From Burkholderia pyrrocinia (GTDB lineage Bacteria > Pseudomonadota > Gammaproteobacteria > Burkholderiales > Burkholderiaceae), in NCBI RefSeq assembly GCF_018417535.1, contig NZ_CP070977.1, forward strand, positions 372,001 to 436,000: a DNA stretch of 64,000 bases, given 5' to 3'. The notes under the pieces were generated by a model. That model ran no database searches. It had not been told where the DNA came from and saw only the letters and a program-made list of their open reading frames with translations. A program made the translations under genes and the position numbers. Position 1 is the stretch's first letter. Every line of letters begins with the position of its first letter. Below are positions 34,938 through 44,806 of the stretch, in pieces.

Positions 34938-35345
34938 ATGTCTTACAGCAACAAGGTTCTGGATCACTACGAAAACCCGCGCAACGTCGGTTCGTTCGCG
35001 AAGGACGACGACACGGTCGGCACGGGCATGGTCGGCGCGCCCGCCTGCGGCGACGTGATGAAGCTGCAGATCCGCGTCGGTGCGGACGGCGTGATCGAAG
35101 ACGCGAAGTTCAAGACCTACGGTTGCGGTTCGGCAATCGCGTCGAGCTCGCTCGTGACCGAATGGGTGAAGGGCAAGACGCTCGACGAGGCACTGTCGAT
35201 CAAGAACACGCAGATCGCCGAAGAGCTCGCACTGCCGCCGGTGAAGATTCACTGCTCGATCCTCGCGGAAGACGCGATCAAGGCAGCCGTGGCCGACTAC
35301 AAGAAGCGCCACGACACGAAGGAAGGCGATCAGGCAGCAGCCTGA
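34938..35345 (+). CDS. iscU: Iron-sulfur cluster scaffold IscU
   Basis: A 135-residue scaffold with ligand cysteines in [10 protein letters not shown] (C37 with Asp39), [10 protein letters not shown] (C63) and IHCSILAE (C106). The LPPVK motif (about 99-103), recognised by HscA, is intact. It builds [2Fe-2S] clusters with IscS sulfur and passes them on with HscA/HscB. AAGGAG precedes the start. 170 bases separate it from iscA. Confidence 0.98.
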   Translation: MSYSNKVLDHYENPRNVGSFAKDDDTVGTGMVGAPACGDVMKLQIRVGADGVIEDAKFKTYGCGSAIASSSLVTEWVKGKTLDEALSIKNTQIAEELALPPVKIHCSILAEDAIKAAVADYKKRHDTKEGDQAAA

Positions 35346-35385
35346 GCGGCATCGAGCGGCTTCGCAAGAAAACGCCGGGCCGCCC

Positions 35386-35466
35386 CGAGTTTTCCGCCCC
35401 GCAGGAAGTCCCCTTGGGGGATGACCCCCTCGGGGGCCTGGGCGCGAAGCGACAGGTTGGGGGGCG
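35386..35466. repeat. Repeat-like structured spacer between iscU and iscA
   Basis: The gap contains consecutive short stems TCCCC/GGGGGA (35409-35421) and CCCCC/GGGGG (35425-35436) after TTTTCCGCCCCGCAGG, then GGCGCGAAGCGACAGG and a G-run. It resembles the G/C-run intergenic repeats common in Burkholderia genomes (from memory). No T-tract follows. It may set the ratio of iscU to downstream transcripts. No coding frame across it looks real. Confidence 0.55.
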
Positions 35467-35515
35467 CTTAGACGGAACGCGGCGGGCCCCGGTGGCGCGC
35501 CGCGGCAAGGACATC

Positions 35516-35839
35516 ATGGCAATTACACTGACCGAAAAAGCAGCACAGCACGTCCAGAAATACCTCGTCCGTCGCGGCAAGGGTGTGGGCCTGCGGCTTG
35601 GCGTTCGCACGACCGGGTGCTCGGGGCTCGCGTACAAGCTCGAGTATGTCGACGAGCTGGCTCCCGAGGATCAGGTGTTCGAGAGCCATGGCGTGAAGGT
35701 CGTCGTCGATCCGAAGAGCCTCGCGTACATCGACGGCACCGAGCTCGACTTCGCCCGCGAAGGCCTGAACGAAGGGTTCAAGTTCAACAACCCGAACGTG
35801 AAGGACGAGTGCGGCTGCGGCGAATCGTTCCGCGTGTGA
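35516..35839 (+). CDS. iscA: Iron-sulfur cluster assembly protein IscA
   Basis: A 107-residue A-type carrier. Three conserved cysteines are present: [12 protein letters not shown] (about Cys36) and DECGCGESF (about Cys100 and Cys102). [17 protein letters not shown] is the normal start. It carries iron or [4Fe-4S] clusters to targets under aerobic conditions. Followed 28 bases later by a small stem with five Ts, then hscB. Confidence 0.97.
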   Translation: MAITLTEKAAQHVQKYLVRRGKGVGLRLGVRTTGCSGLAYKLEYVDELAPEDQVFESHGVKVVVDPKSLAYIDGTELDFAREGLNEGFKFNNPNVKDECGCGESFRV

Positions 35840-35867
35840 CGCGGATCTCCGCGCGAAGCGGGCAAGA

Positions 35868-35888
35868 GGCGGCACGGGCCGCCTTTTT
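35868..35888 (+). terminator. Weak terminator/attenuator between iscA and hscB
   Basis: GGCGGC-ACGG-GCCGCC followed by TTTTT lies inside the isc operon. The six-bp stem is short, so partial read-through is expected; it could lower hscBA-fdx expression relative to iscRSUA. Confidence 0.5.
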
Positions 35889-35933
35889 AATGCGCGGCGT
35901 TTGCCGCGCGACGAACCGGAATTGAACGCGACG

Positions 35934-36461
35934 ATGGTCTCGCTGAAAGACAGCCATTTCGACCTGTTTCACCTGCCGGCGCAATTTGCGCTCGACCAGA
36001 CGGCACTCGATGTCGCCTACCGGACGGTGCAGACGCAGGTGCATCCGGACCGCTTCGCGGCGGCCGGCGACGCGCAGAAGCGCATCGCGATGCAATGGGC
36101 AACCCGCGCGAACGAGGCGTACCGCACGCTGCGCGATCCGTTGAAGCGCGCGTCCTATCTGCTGTCGCTGCGCGGCGTCGACATCGGCGCGGAAAACAAC
36201 ACCGCGATGGAACCTGCGTTCCTGATGCAGCAGATGGAGTGGCGCGAGGGCATCGAGGATGCCGCGGCCGCCCGCAATGTCGACGCACTCGACGCGCTGC
36301 TCGCCGAGTTGCGCGACGAGAAGCGCGTGCGGGTCGAACGCCTCGGCACGCTGCTCGACAGCGGTGCCGATCAGGCGGCCGCCGAGGCCGTGCGCCAGTT
36401 GATGTTCATCGAACGGGTCGCGTCGGAAGTGGGCACGCAGATCGAGCGGCTCGAAACTTAA
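35934..36461 (+). CDS. hscB: Co-chaperone HscB (Hsc20)
   Basis: A 175-residue J-domain protein. The HPD motif (QVHPDRF, about residues 39-45) activates the HscA ATPase; the C-terminal three-helix domain (about 95-170) binds IscU. The start at [12 protein letters not shown] agrees with the family (E. coli 171 residues); an upstream TTG would add a non-conserved leader. It lies 54 bases before hscA. Confidence 0.96.
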   Translation: MVSLKDSHFDLFHLPAQFALDQTALDVAYRTVQTQVHPDRFAAAGDAQKRIAMQWATRANEAYRTLRDPLKRASYLLSLRGVDIGAENNTAMEPAFLMQQMEWREGIEDAAAARNVDALDALLAELRDEKRVRVERLGTLLDSGADQAAAEAVRQLMFIERVASEVGTQIERLET

Positions 36462-36515
36462 CCGCGTGCCTTGCGGCACGCGCAGCAAACGGGCCGAGCG
36501 CCCGAACGAACCAAG

Positions 36516-38384
36516 ATGGCTTTACTGCAAATTTCCGAACCGGGCATGGCGCCGGCGCCGCACCAGCGGCGACTCGCCGTCGGGATCGATCTCGGCACGA
36601 CGAACTCGCTGGTCGCGGCCGTGCGCAACAGCGTGCCTGAAGTACTGCCGGACGAAGCGGGCCGCGTGCTGCTGCCGTCGGTGGTCCGTTATCTCGAGAA
36701 GGGCGGCCGCCGCATCGGCCACGAAGCGAAGGAACAGGCCGCGACCGATCCGCGCAACACGATCGTGTCGGTCAAGCGCTTCATGGGTCGCGGCAAGTCC
36801 GAGGTCGAAGGCGCGGCGAACGCGCCGTACGAATTCGTCGATGCGCCGGGCATGGTACAGATCCGTACCGTCGACGGCGTGAAGAGCCCGGTCGAAGTGT
36901 CGGCCGAGATTCTCGCGACGCTGCGCTATCGCGCCGAGGATTCGCTCGGCGACGATCTGGTCGGCGCCGTGATCACGGTGCCCGCGTATTTCGACGAAGC
37001 GCAGCGCCAGGCGACCAAGGATGCCGCGCGCCTCGCGGGCCTCAACGTGCTGCGCCTGCTGAACGAACCGACCGCCGCGGCGATTGCCTACGGCCTCGAC
37101 AATGCGGCCGAAGGCCTCTACGCGGTGTACGACCTCGGCGGCGGCACGTTCGACCTGTCGATCCTGAAACTGACGAAGGGCGTGTTCGAAGTGCTGGCCG
37201 CGGGCGGCGATTCCGCGCTCGGCGGCGACGACTTCGACCACGCGCTGTTCGGTCACGTGCTCGCGCAGGCCGGCATCGACGCGAAGACGCTCGCGCCCGA
37301 GGACGTGCGCCTGCTGCTCGACCGTGTGCGCGAACTGAAGGAAGCGTTGTCGTCCGCGCCGCAGGCGTTGCTCGACGTGACGCTGTCGGGCGGCGCGCAC
37401 CTCGCGCAGACGATTTCGCACGACACGTTCGCATCGCTCGTCGAGCCGCTCGTGCAGCGTACGCTCGCACCGACCCGCAAGGCGCTGCGCGACGCGCAGG
37501 TCACGCCGGCCGACATCAAGGGCGTCGTGCTCGTCGGCGGCGCGACGCGCATGCCGGTGATCCGCGACGCGGTCGCGAAGTATTTCGGCCAGCCGCCGCT
37601 CGTGAATCTCGATCCGGATCAGGTCGTCGCACTCGGCGCGGCGATCCAGGCCGACCTGCTCGCGGGCAACCGCGGCACCGGCGACGACTGGCTGCTGCTC
37701 GACGTGATTCCGCTGTCGCTCGGCGTCGAGACGATGGGTGGCCTGGTCGAGAAGATCATTCCGCGCAACTCGACGATTCCGATCGCACGCGCGCAGGAAT
37801 TCACGACCTTCAAGGACGGCCAGACCGCGATGGCGATCCACGTCGTGCAGGGCGAGCGCGAGCTCGTCGCCGACTGCCGGTCGCTCGCGCGCTTCGAGCT
37901 GCGCGGCATTCCGCCGATGACGGCCGGCGCCGCGCGCATTCGCGTGACCTATCAGGTCGACGCGGACGGCCTGCTGTCGGTGTTCGCACGCGAACAACTG
38001 TCGGGCGTCGAGGCGTCGGTCGTCGTGAAGCCGTCGTACGGCCTCGCCGACGACGATATCGCGAAGATGCTCGAGGACAGCTTCAAGACCGCCGAAATCG
38101 ACATGCGCGCGCGCGCGCTGCGCGAAGCGCAGGTCGAGGCCCAGCGGATGCTCGAGGCGACGCAGGCCGCGCTGGCGGCCGACAGCGAACTGCTCGATGC
38201 GGACGAACGCACGCAGGTCGATGCGCTCGCCGCGGCGCTGCGCGCGGTCGCGCAAGGCGACGATACGAATGCGATCGAAGCCGCGACCAAGATGCTGGCC
38301 GACGGCACCGACGAATTCGCGGCGCGCCGGATGGACAAGAGCATCAAGCGCGCGCTGTCGGGCCGACGGCTCGACGAGATCTGA
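36516..38384 (+). CDS. hscA: Hsp70-family chaperone HscA
   Basis: A 622-residue specialised Hsp70. Nucleotide-binding motifs [12 protein letters not shown] (about 22-33), [13 protein letters not shown] (about 205-217) and [10 protein letters not shown] (about 340-349) are intact; the substrate domain (about 395-510) recognises the LPPVK peptide of IscU, and the shortened helical lid is normal for HscA rather than DnaK. It drives cluster release from IscU. Start at MALLQISEP is the family start. Confidence 0.97.
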   Translation: MALLQISEPGMAPAPHQRRLAVGIDLGTTNSLVAAVRNSVPEVLPDEAGRVLLPSVVRYLEKGGRRIGHEAKEQAATDPRNTIVSVKRFMGRGKSEVEGAANAPYEFVDAPGMVQIRTVDGVKSPVEVSAEILATLRYRAEDSLGDDLVGAVITVPAYFDEAQRQATKDAARLAGLNVLRLLNEPTAAAIAYGLDNAAEGLYAVYDLGGGTFDLSILKLTKGVFEVLAAGGDSALGGDDFDHALFGHVLAQAGIDAKTLAPEDVRLLLDRVRELKEALSSAPQALLDVTLSGGAHLAQTISHDTFASLVEPLVQRTLAPTRKALRDAQVTPADIKGVVLVGGATRMPVIRDAVAKYFGQPPLVNLDPDQVVALGAAIQADLLAGNRGTGDDWLLLDVIPLSLGVETMGGLVEKIIPRNSTIPIARAQEFTTFKDGQTAMAIHVVQGERELVADCRSLARFELRGIPPMTAGAARIRVTYQVDADGLLSVFAREQLSGVEASVVVKPSYGLADDDIAKMLEDSFKTAEIDMRARALREAQVEAQRMLEATQAALAADSELLDADERTQVDALAAALRAVAQGDDTNAIEAATKMLADGTDEFAARRMDKSIKRALSGRRLDEI

Positions 38385-38472
38385 ATCCACGAACTGCGCA
38401 TCGGCCGGTGACGGCCCGCGCGATAATGAACCGTGCGGCGCCAGTCGCCGCACCCTGACTGACGGAACGGAC

Positions 38473-38814
38473 ATGCCTCAACTGGTGGTGCTGCCGCACG
38501 TCGAACTGTGCCCGGATGGCGCAGTGATCGACGCGACGCCCGGCAAGAGTATCTGCGACAACCTGCTCGACCACGGGATCGAGATCGAGCATGCATGCGA
38601 GAAGTCGTGCGCGTGCACGACGTGCCACGTGGTGATCCGCGAAGGCTTCAACGATCTGACGCCGTCCGAGGAGGACGAGGACGATCTGCTGGACAAGGCG
38701 TGGGGCCTCGAGCCGACGTCGCGCCTGTCGTGCCAGGCGATCGTGAACGAGGATTCCGACCTGGTGGTCGAGATTCCGAAGTACTCGATCAACCACGCGA
38801 AGGAAAACCACTGA
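38473..38814 (+). CDS. fdx: [2Fe-2S] ferredoxin of the isc operon
   Basis: A 113-residue adrenodoxin-type ferredoxin. Cluster cysteines are in CEKSCACTTCHV (about 42, 48, 51) and RLSCQ (about 87), the C-X5-C-X2-C...C pattern. It supplies electrons for cluster assembly on IscU. The acidic stretch SEEDEDDLLD (about 69-78) is the partner-binding face. 17 bases separate it from iscX. Confidence 0.97.
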   Translation: MPQLVVLPHVELCPDGAVIDATPGKSICDNLLDHGIEIEHACEKSCACTTCHVVIREGFNDLTPSEEDEDDLLDKAWGLEPTSRLSCQAIVNEDSDLVVEIPKYSINHAKENH

Positions 38815-38831
38815 CAAACCGGAGGCAGGCG

Positions 38832-39041
38832 ATGAAATGGACCGAATCGCGCGAAATTGCCATTGCGCTGGCGGACAAGTACCCGGACATCGACCCGCAG
38901 CGGATCAACTTCGTCGACCTGCGCCAGTGGGTGCTCGAGCTCGACGGTTTCGACGACGATCCGAAGCATTCCGGCGAGAAGATCCTCGAAGCGATCCAGG
39001 CGCACTGGATCGACGAATCGGATTTCGACGACGAGGACTGA
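38832..39041 (+). CDS. iscX: Fe-S assembly protein IscX
   Basis: A 69-residue acidic protein starting MKWTESREIAIALADKYPD, with the conserved DPQRINFVDLRQWV (about 21-34) and a DESDFDDED tail. IscX binds IscS and iron and modulates sulfur transfer. GGAGGC precedes it. It is the last gene of the operon, ending before a strong terminator. Confidence 0.95.
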   Translation: MKWTESREIAIALADKYPDIDPQRINFVDLRQWVLELDGFDDDPKHSGEKILEAIQAHWIDESDFDDED

Positions 39042-39081
39042 GCACGGCGTGCGCCGCAATGGCGCATACGGCCCGAATGAG

Positions 39082-39119
39082 AAAACGGCTCGTGAGCATA
39101 TCGCTCACGAGCCGTTTTT
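39082..39119. terminator. Terminator at the end of the isc operon
   Basis: A 16-bp perfect stem (39082-39097 with 39103-39118) around ATATC, with AAAA on one flank and TTTTT on the other. It is bidirectional and serves isc and the convergent glycine-zipper gene. Confidence 0.95.
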
Positions 39120-39164
39120 GTTGTCAGGTCGCTTACCCGCGCACGACACGCGGGCAGGGGACGC

Positions 39165-39890
39165 TTACGCGCCGACCAGCGTGCCGTTCTCGACCCGCAC
39201 GCGCTGGCCCTGGCCGAACGGCGGCGCGTTGTGGTATGTGAACGTGCGCGTCGCGCCGCTTTCCATTTGCACTTGCACCTGATAGTCGGTTTCCGCGCGC
39301 ACCTGCTTCTCGACCTGGTTGCCGGCGAGACCGCCGCCCAGCGCGCCGATGATCGTCATCGCGGTGCGGCCGTTACCGTGGCCGAACTGGTTGCCGAGCA
39401 GGCCGCCGGCCGCTGCACCGCCAACGGCGCCGATCCCCGAGCTCTGGCCCGGCGTGCGCGTCTGCGTGATCGCGACGACCGTGCCGCAGCTCTGGCAGTA
39501 GGTCTGGGCAGGTGCCGACGGCTGCTGCGCATATTGCGGCGGCTGCGGTGCCGCCGTGTGACGGCGGTGCGTCGTCGCCGGGCGCGGCGCGGGCTTCGGT
39601 TCGGCCTGCGCGATCGCCTTCTGCTGGGCGGCGGCCTGTTCGGCTGCCTGCTGCTGCGCTTGCGCGGCCAGCGCGGCGCTGGCGGCTGCGGCCGTATCGA
39701 CGGCCGGCTGCGACGCGATCAGCGCGGCCTGGGTCTGGCCGTTCTGTTCGTTGCTGCTGCTGGCCTTCGGGAACACGCCCGTGATCGCTGCCGTCGCCGC
39801 GAGGCTGGCGACGATGACGGCGCCGGCTGCAGTGGCGATGAGCGGGTGGAGGCGTTGCTTTTGCGGCGTGGTCTGATTCTGGTTGTCCAT
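39165..39890 (-). CDS. Glycine-zipper 2TM (Rick_17kDa-like) envelope protein
   Basis: A 241-residue protein with a cytoplasmic basic start, one membrane anchor or uncleaved signal (about 15-40), an Ala/Gln-rich linker (about 60-125), a CQSCG pair (about 132-136), then a glycine zipper (GIGAVGGAAAGGLLGNQFG and IIGALGGGLAGNQ, about 152-190) like that of 17-kDa surface antigens. The C-terminus looks like a small beta domain (about 195-241). Such proteins sit in the envelope, but no lipobox is visible, so inner-membrane anchoring is more likely. GGAG precedes the ATG. Function unknown. Confidence 0.8.
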   Translation of the reverse strand: MDNQNQTTPQKQRLHPLIATAAGAVIVASLAATAAITGVFPKASSSNEQNGQTQAALIASQPAVDTAAAASAALAAQAQQQAAEQAAAQQKAIAQAEPKPAPRPATTHRRHTAAPQPPQYAQQPSAPAQTYCQSCGTVVAITQTRTPGQSSGIGAVGGAAAGGLLGNQFGHGNGRTAMTIIGALGGGLAGNQVEKQVRAETDYQVQVQMESGATRTFTYHNAPPFGQGQRVRVENGTLVGA

Positions 39891-40238
39891 TTTTTTCTCC
39901 GATGTCGATCCGGATCGGCACGTTGGTGCCGGGCCGGATCCCACGCTTCGGGATCGAGCAGACTCGGCGTTCCGGCGCCTTGTTCTGGTCCCGTGGTCAT
40001 GCGTGGTGACGCAAACGGAGTGTCGTCCACCGGCGAGGCGCGCGCCGTATCAAGGTGTAACGAATTGCAGCGAGGTGCCGGCGATTTTTCCCGGGAAAAC
40101 CGGGGGAAAGCCGTCGCGACGAGGGAGTAAAACGGGGGAGGATCGATGGCCGGCGGACGCCGGCTGACGGGATTTACGCGTCGTTACAAAGCCGACGCGT
40201 GCGCGCCGCAGGGCGCGGCGCACACGCGGGCGCGGCCG
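39891..40238. other. 348-base gap between the glycine-zipper gene and lysS
   Basis: It holds the minus-strand promoter and leader of the glycine-zipper gene and the 3' end of lysS. I see no clear -35/-10 pair, no coding frame with family features and no strong terminator; GTCGGC/GCCGAC-like short repeats and runs such as CCCGGGAAAACCGGGGG are present but unexplained. Confidence 0.35.
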
Positions 40239-41765
40239 TCAGTCTTCGCGGCGCAGATGGGGGAACAGCAGCACGTCGCGGATCGTCGGGCTGTCGGTCA
40301 GCAGCATCACGAGACGGTCGATGCCGATCCCGCAGCCGCCGGTCGGGGGCATCCCGTATTCGAGCGCGCGGATGTAATCGGCGTCGAAGAACATCGCTTC
40401 CTCGTCGCCTGCATCCTTCTGCTCGACCTGCTTCTTGAAGCGCGCGGCCTGATCTTCCGGATCGTTCAGCTCCGAGAAGCCGTTCGCGATCTCGCGGCCG
40501 GTCATGAACAGCTCGAAACGCTCGGTGATGCCCGGCACCGTATCCGATGCGCGTGCGAGCGGCGACACCTCGACCGGGTAGTCGATGATGAACGTCGGTT
40601 CCCAGAGGTGCGCTTCGGCCGTTTCCTCGAACAGCGCGAGCTGCAGCGCGCCGGTGCCTGCGTTCAGGAACGCCGGCTGCGTGACGTCGACGCCGAAGCG
40701 CTTCAGTTCGGTGCGCAGGAACGCATCGTCCGACAGTTGGCCGGCGGTGTAATCCGGCGCGTACTTCTGGATCGCCTGCGTGATCGTCAGGCGATGGAAC
40801 GGCTTCGCGAGGTCGAGCTCGCGGCCTTGATACTGGATCGTCGCGGTGCCGAGCGCATCGATCGCCGCCTGGCGGATCAGTTGCTCGGTGAAGTCCATCA
40901 GCCAGCGGTAGTCGGTGTACGCGGCGTAGAACTCCATCATCGTGAATTCCGGGTTGTGACGCGGCGACACGCCTTCATTCCGGAAGTTGCGGTTGATTTC
41001 GAACACGCGCTCAAAGCCGCCGACGATCAGGCGCTTCAGGTACAGCTCCGGCGCGATGCGCAGGAACATCTGCATGTCGAGCGCATTGTGATGCGTGACG
41101 AACGGCTTCGCGGCCGCGCCGCCCGGGATCGGGTGCAGCATCGGCGTCTCGACTTCCATGAAGTCGGCCGAATCCATGAACTTGCGGATCGACGCGATCG
41201 TCTTGGTCCGCGCGCGGAACGTGTCGCGCGTTTCCGGCGTGACGATCAGGTCGACGTAGCGCTGGCGATAGCGCATTTCCTGGTCGGCGAGGCCGTGGAA
41301 CTTGTCCGGCAGCGGCCGCAGCGCCTTCGACAGCAGGCGCAGTTCCTTGCACTGGACCGACAGCTCGCCCTTGTTGGTGCGGAACAGCACGCCGCGCGCG
41401 GCGACGATGTCGCCGAGATCCCACTTCTTGAATGCGTCGTAGGTTTCCGCGCCGACGTCGTTCGGCGTCACGAAGAACTGGATCTGGCCCGACCCGTCCT
41501 GCACCGTCGCGAAGCTCGCCTTGCCCATCACGCGCTTGAGCATCATGCGGCCGGCGACCGACACCTCGACCGGGTTCGCTTCGAGCGCGGCCTTGTCCGA
41601 GTCGGCGAATTTCACCTGCAGATCGGCTGCGTGATGCGTCGGCCGGAAATCGTTCGGGTAGGCGACGCCTTGCTCGCGCAAGGCGCGCAGCTTCTCGCGG
41701 CGCTCGGAGATGATCTGGTTTTCGTCCGCTGCGACGGCGGGCTGCGTTTGGGTCGGTTCGGTCAT
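40239..41765 (-). CDS. lysS: Lysyl-tRNA synthetase (class II)
   Basis: A 508-residue class IIb enzyme. The OB-fold anticodon domain (about 60-160) precedes motif 1 ([14 protein letters not shown], about 193), motif 2 ([15 protein letters not shown], about 268) and motif 3 ([12 protein letters not shown], about 484). It charges tRNA-Lys. Start at MTEPTQTQ was chosen over one ten codons upstream. The prfB stop lies 72 bases upstream, with a GC-rich stem between; prfB-lysS is a widely conserved pair. Confidence 0.97.
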   Translation of the reverse strand: MTEPTQTQPAVAADENQIISERREKLRALREQGVAYPNDFRPTHHAADLQVKFADSDKAALEANPVEVSVAGRMMLKRVMGKASFATVQDGSGQIQFFVTPNDVGAETYDAFKKWDLGDIVAARGVLFRTNKGELSVQCKELRLLSKALRPLPDKFHGLADQEMRYRQRYVDLIVTPETRDTFRARTKTIASIRKFMDSADFMEVETPMLHPIPGGAAAKPFVTHHNALDMQMFLRIAPELYLKRLIVGGFERVFEINRNFRNEGVSPRHNPEFTMMEFYAAYTDYRWLMDFTEQLIRQAAIDALGTATIQYQGRELDLAKPFHRLTITQAIQKYAPDYTAGQLSDDAFLRTELKRFGVDVTQPAFLNAGTGALQLALFEETAEAHLWEPTFIIDYPVEVSPLARASDTVPGITERFELFMTGREIANGFSELNDPEDQAARFKKQVEQKDAGDEEAMFFDADYIRALEYGMPPTGGCGIGIDRLVMLLTDSPTIRDVLLFPHLRRED

Positions 41766-41837
41766 GTTGGTCGGAATTCGGAGTGGGTGCGGCAACGCAA
41801 ACGGGAAGGGCGGCGCGGCCTGGCCGCGCCGCGGCGC

Positions 41838-42942
41838 TTACACGCCCTGTTTGAGGCTCGCGCTGATGAAGTCGTCGAGATCGCCGTCGAGCACCGCGCG
41901 CGTGTTGCTCATTTCGACGTTCGTGCGCAGGTCCTTCACGCGGCTCTGGTCGAGCACGTACGAGCGGATCTGGTGGCCCCAGCCCACGTCGGTCTTGCTC
42001 GATTCGAGCTTGTCCTGTTCGGCCTGGCGCTTGCGCATCTCGACTTCGTACAGGCGCGACTTCAGCATCGCCATCGCTTCCGCGCGGTTGCGGTGCTGCG
42101 AGCGGTCGTTCTGGCACTGCACGACGATACCGGTCGGCATGTGCGTGATCCGCACCGCGGAGTCGGTCTTGTTGATGTGCTGACCACCGGCGCCCGATGC
42201 GCGGTACGTGTCGATGCGCAGGTCGGCCGGGTTGATCTCGACTTCGATCGAGTCGTCGATTTCCGGATAGACGAACACCGACGAGAACGACGTGTGGCGG
42301 CCTCCCGACGAATCGAACGGCGACTTGCGCACGAGACGGTGGATGCCCGTTTCGGTGCGCAGGAAGCCGTATGCGTATTCGCCCGAGACCTTGACCGTCG
42401 CGTTCTTGATGCCGGCGACGTCGCCGTCGGATTCTTCGAGCACCTCGGCCTTGAAGCCCTTGCGTTCGCAGTAGCGCAGGTACTGGCGCAGCAGCATCGA
42501 CGCCCAGTCGCACGCCTCGGTGCCGCCGGCGCCGGCCTGGATGTCGATGAAGCAGTTGTTCGGGTCGGCCGGGTTCGAGAACATCCGGCGGAACTCGATG
42601 TCGCCGACGCGCGCCTCGAGCTTCGCTGCGTCGTCTTCCGACGCGACGAGCGTGTCCTCGTCACCTTCCTCGCGGGCCAGCTCGAACAGGTCGAGCGCGT
42701 CGCGCAGGTCGCCATCGAGCGCCGTCAGCGTCGTGACGACGCCTTCGAGCAGCTTCTTCTCGCGACCGAGCGCCTGGGCGTTCTTCGAATCGTTCCAGAC
42801 GTTCGGGTCTTCGAGTTCCTTGTTGACTTCGATCAGACGCGCAGCTTTGGCGTCGTAGTCAAAGATACCCCCGAAGCTCGCCCGCGCGGTTGCGCAGGTC
42901 GAGCAGGGAGCTTTCGATCGCGTTGAGACGTTCCGCTTCCAT
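41838..42942 (-). CDS. prfB: Peptide chain release factor 2, with programmed +1 frameshift
   Basis: The product is 367 residues but is read in two frames. The first 27 codons start at ATG 42942 ([12 protein letters not shown]) and run to CTT followed by in-frame TGA at 42861-42859. The +1 frame continues with GAC at 42860 to the stop at 41838. The SPF anticodon-like motif (RKSPFDSSG) recognises UGA/UAA, and GGQ ([10 protein letters not shown]) triggers hydrolysis at the ribosome. A low RF2 level lets the ribosome pause at TGA and shift, restoring RF2. Located between recJ and lysS on the same strand. Confidence 0.97.
42858..42873 (-). promoter_or_regulatory. prfB programmed +1 frameshift site
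   Basis: Minus strand reads CGG GGG TAT CTT TGA C. The G-run acts as an internal Shine-Dalgarno three bases before the slippery CTT codon, and TGA followed by C is the poorly terminating context. This is the same arrangement as in E. coli prfB. Confidence 0.97.
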
Positions 42943-43094
42943 GATCGTTCGCTATTCTTGCTTCGTAAAAAAGCGGAATTATAGCCGATCGGCAGGGTTG
43001 CCCGGTGACGCGAATGGTGCTCGCACGCGCGCCGCGACCCCGTCCGGTGCGGCGTGCATGCATCGGCGTGCACCGCGAGCCGGGCCGCCCGCGC

Positions 43095-44792
43095 TCAGCC
43101 GGCCGCGTGTTCGACGATCAACTGGACGCGCGTGACGCCGTTCCACGTGTCGGCGACGAGGCGGTACGCGATCAGCGCGCTCGCCGGCAGCGGCTCGGTA
43201 TGGTTGAACCAGATCGCGTTGAAGCGCTGGCGGCCGCGCGCCAGCTGCAGCTTCAGGTGCTTTTCCTTCACGAGCGACTGCGATACGACGTCGAATTCGC
43301 CCGAGAAAAGCGGGGCCGGAAACCCTTGCCCCCAGACGGCCTCGTCGAGCAGCCCGACGAACTGCGGCGTGAAGTACGCGTCCTCGAGTTCGCCGTCGGT
43401 CTCGATCACGCGGGCGAGCGCGTCGTCGGACAGCCATTCGCGCGCGACGGCCTCGAACGCGGCCGCGAAGCGCGGCACGTTCTCGGTGTCGAGCGTGAGG
43501 CCGGCCGCCATCGCGTGGCCGCCGAACGCGACGATCAGGTCCGGTTCGCGTTTCGACACGAGGTCGAGCGCGTCGCGCAGGTGGAAGCCGGCGATCGACC
43601 GGCCCGACCCCTTGACCCGCTTGCCTTCGTCGTCGGCGTGCGCGAACGTGAACGACGGGCGGTGGAATTTTTCCTTGAGCCGCCCGGCGACGATGCCGAT
43701 CACGCCCTGGTGCCACTCGGGGTTGAACAGCGTGATCGTGCACGCGTCGGCCGGATCGATGTCGGCGAGATCGGCGAGCGCCTGCTGCTGCATGCCGGCC
43801 TCGATCTCGCGGCGCTCGCGGTTCATCACGTCGAGCTGCTGCGCGAGATCCCACGCGCGGCCGATGTCATCGGTGATCAGGCACTCGATGCCGAGCGACA
43901 TGTCGGACAGCCGCCCGGCGGCGTTGAGCCGCGGGCCGAGGCCGAAGCCGAGGTCGAAACCCGACGCCGCGCGCGCTTCGCGGGCAGCGGCGCGGAACAG
44001 CGCGGCGATGCCCGGCTGCATGCGGCCGTTGCGGATGCGCTGCAGCCCCTGTGCGACGAGCACGCGGTTGTTGCCGTCGAGCCGCACGACGTCGGCGACG
44101 GTGCCGAGCGCGACGAGGTCGAGCAGGCCGTCGAGGCGCGGCTCGGCTTCCTTGCTCGCGAATGCGCCGCGGCGGCGCAGTTCGGCGCGCAGCGCGAGCA
44201 GCACGTAGAACATCACGCCGACGCCGGCGAGGTGCTTGCTCGGGAACGCGCAGCCGGGCTGGTTCGGGTTGACGATCGCACGGGCGGCGGGCAGCGCGTC
44301 GCCGGGCAGATGGTGGTCGGTCACGAGCACGTCGATGCCGCGCGCGTTTGCGGCTTCGACGCCCGCGACGCTCGCGATCCCGTTGTCGACGGTGATCAGC
44401 AGGTCGGGCTTGCGCGCGGCCGCGAGCTCGACGATCTCGGGCGTGAGGCCGTAGCCGTATTCGAAGCGGTTCGGCACCAGGTAGTCGATCTGCGCGCCGA
44501 ACATCCGCAGGCCGCGCACTGCGACCGCGCATGCGGTCGCGCCGTCGCAGTCGTAGTCGGCGACGACGAGCAGGCGTCGCTTGTCGGCGATCGCGTCGGC
44601 AAGCAGCGACGCCGCGTCGGCGCAGCCTTTCAGCTCGGTGGGCGGGACGAGGCGCGCAAGCGCGGTCTCGATGTCGGTCGGCGACTGCACGCCGCGCGAC
44701 GCGTACAGGCGCGCGATGACGGGGTGCAGGCCGTGGCGCGCGAGCACTTCGGCGTCGGCGGGCGCGACGGGGCGGGTAACGATCCGGGTCAT
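43095..44792 (-). CDS. recJ: Single-stranded-DNA-specific exonuclease RecJ
   Basis: A 565-residue DHH nuclease. Motifs: VVADYDCDGATA (about 75-86), TVDNGI (about 131), TDHHLPG (about 155-161, the DHH motif), and the DHHA1 region with GSGRSIAGFHLRDAL (about 390). It degrades 5' single-stranded DNA in recombination, mismatch and excision repair. MTRIVTRPV was taken as start; the frame remains open far upstream but that part lies antisense to or inside the RpfE gene region and is not RecJ-like. 14 bases after the RpfE-type gene stop. Confidence 0.95.
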   Translation of the reverse strand: MTRIVTRPVAPADAEVLARHGLHPVIARLYASRGVQSPTDIETALARLVPPTELKGCADAASLLADAIADKRRLLVVADYDCDGATACAVAVRGLRMFGAQIDYLVPNRFEYGYGLTPEIVELAAARKPDLLITVDNGIASVAGVEAANARGIDVLVTDHHLPGDALPAARAIVNPNQPGCAFPSKHLAGVGVMFYVLLALRAELRRRGAFASKEAEPRLDGLLDLVALGTVADVVRLDGNNRVLVAQGLQRIRNGRMQPGIAALFRAAAREARAASGFDLGFGLGPRLNAAGRLSDMSLGIECLITDDIGRAWDLAQQLDVMNRERREIEAGMQQQALADLADIDPADACTITLFNPEWHQGVIGIVAGRLKEKFHRPSFTFAHADDEGKRVKGSGRSIAGFHLRDALDLVSKREPDLIVAFGGHAMAAGLTLDTENVPRFAAAFEAVAREWLSDDALARVIETDGELEDAYFTPQFVGLLDEAVWGQGFPAPLFSGEFDVVSQSLVKEKHLKLQLARGRQRFNAIWFNHTEPLPASALIAYRLVADTWNGVTRVQLIVEHAAG

Positions 44793-44806
44793 TCGGGGTC
44801 TGCTGG

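Noticed and set aside
40146..42926. Plus-strand frame of over 900 codons opposite lysS-prfB
   Set aside because: Antisense to two essential genes; translation is low-complexity Arg/Val/Glu/His-rich without known domains.
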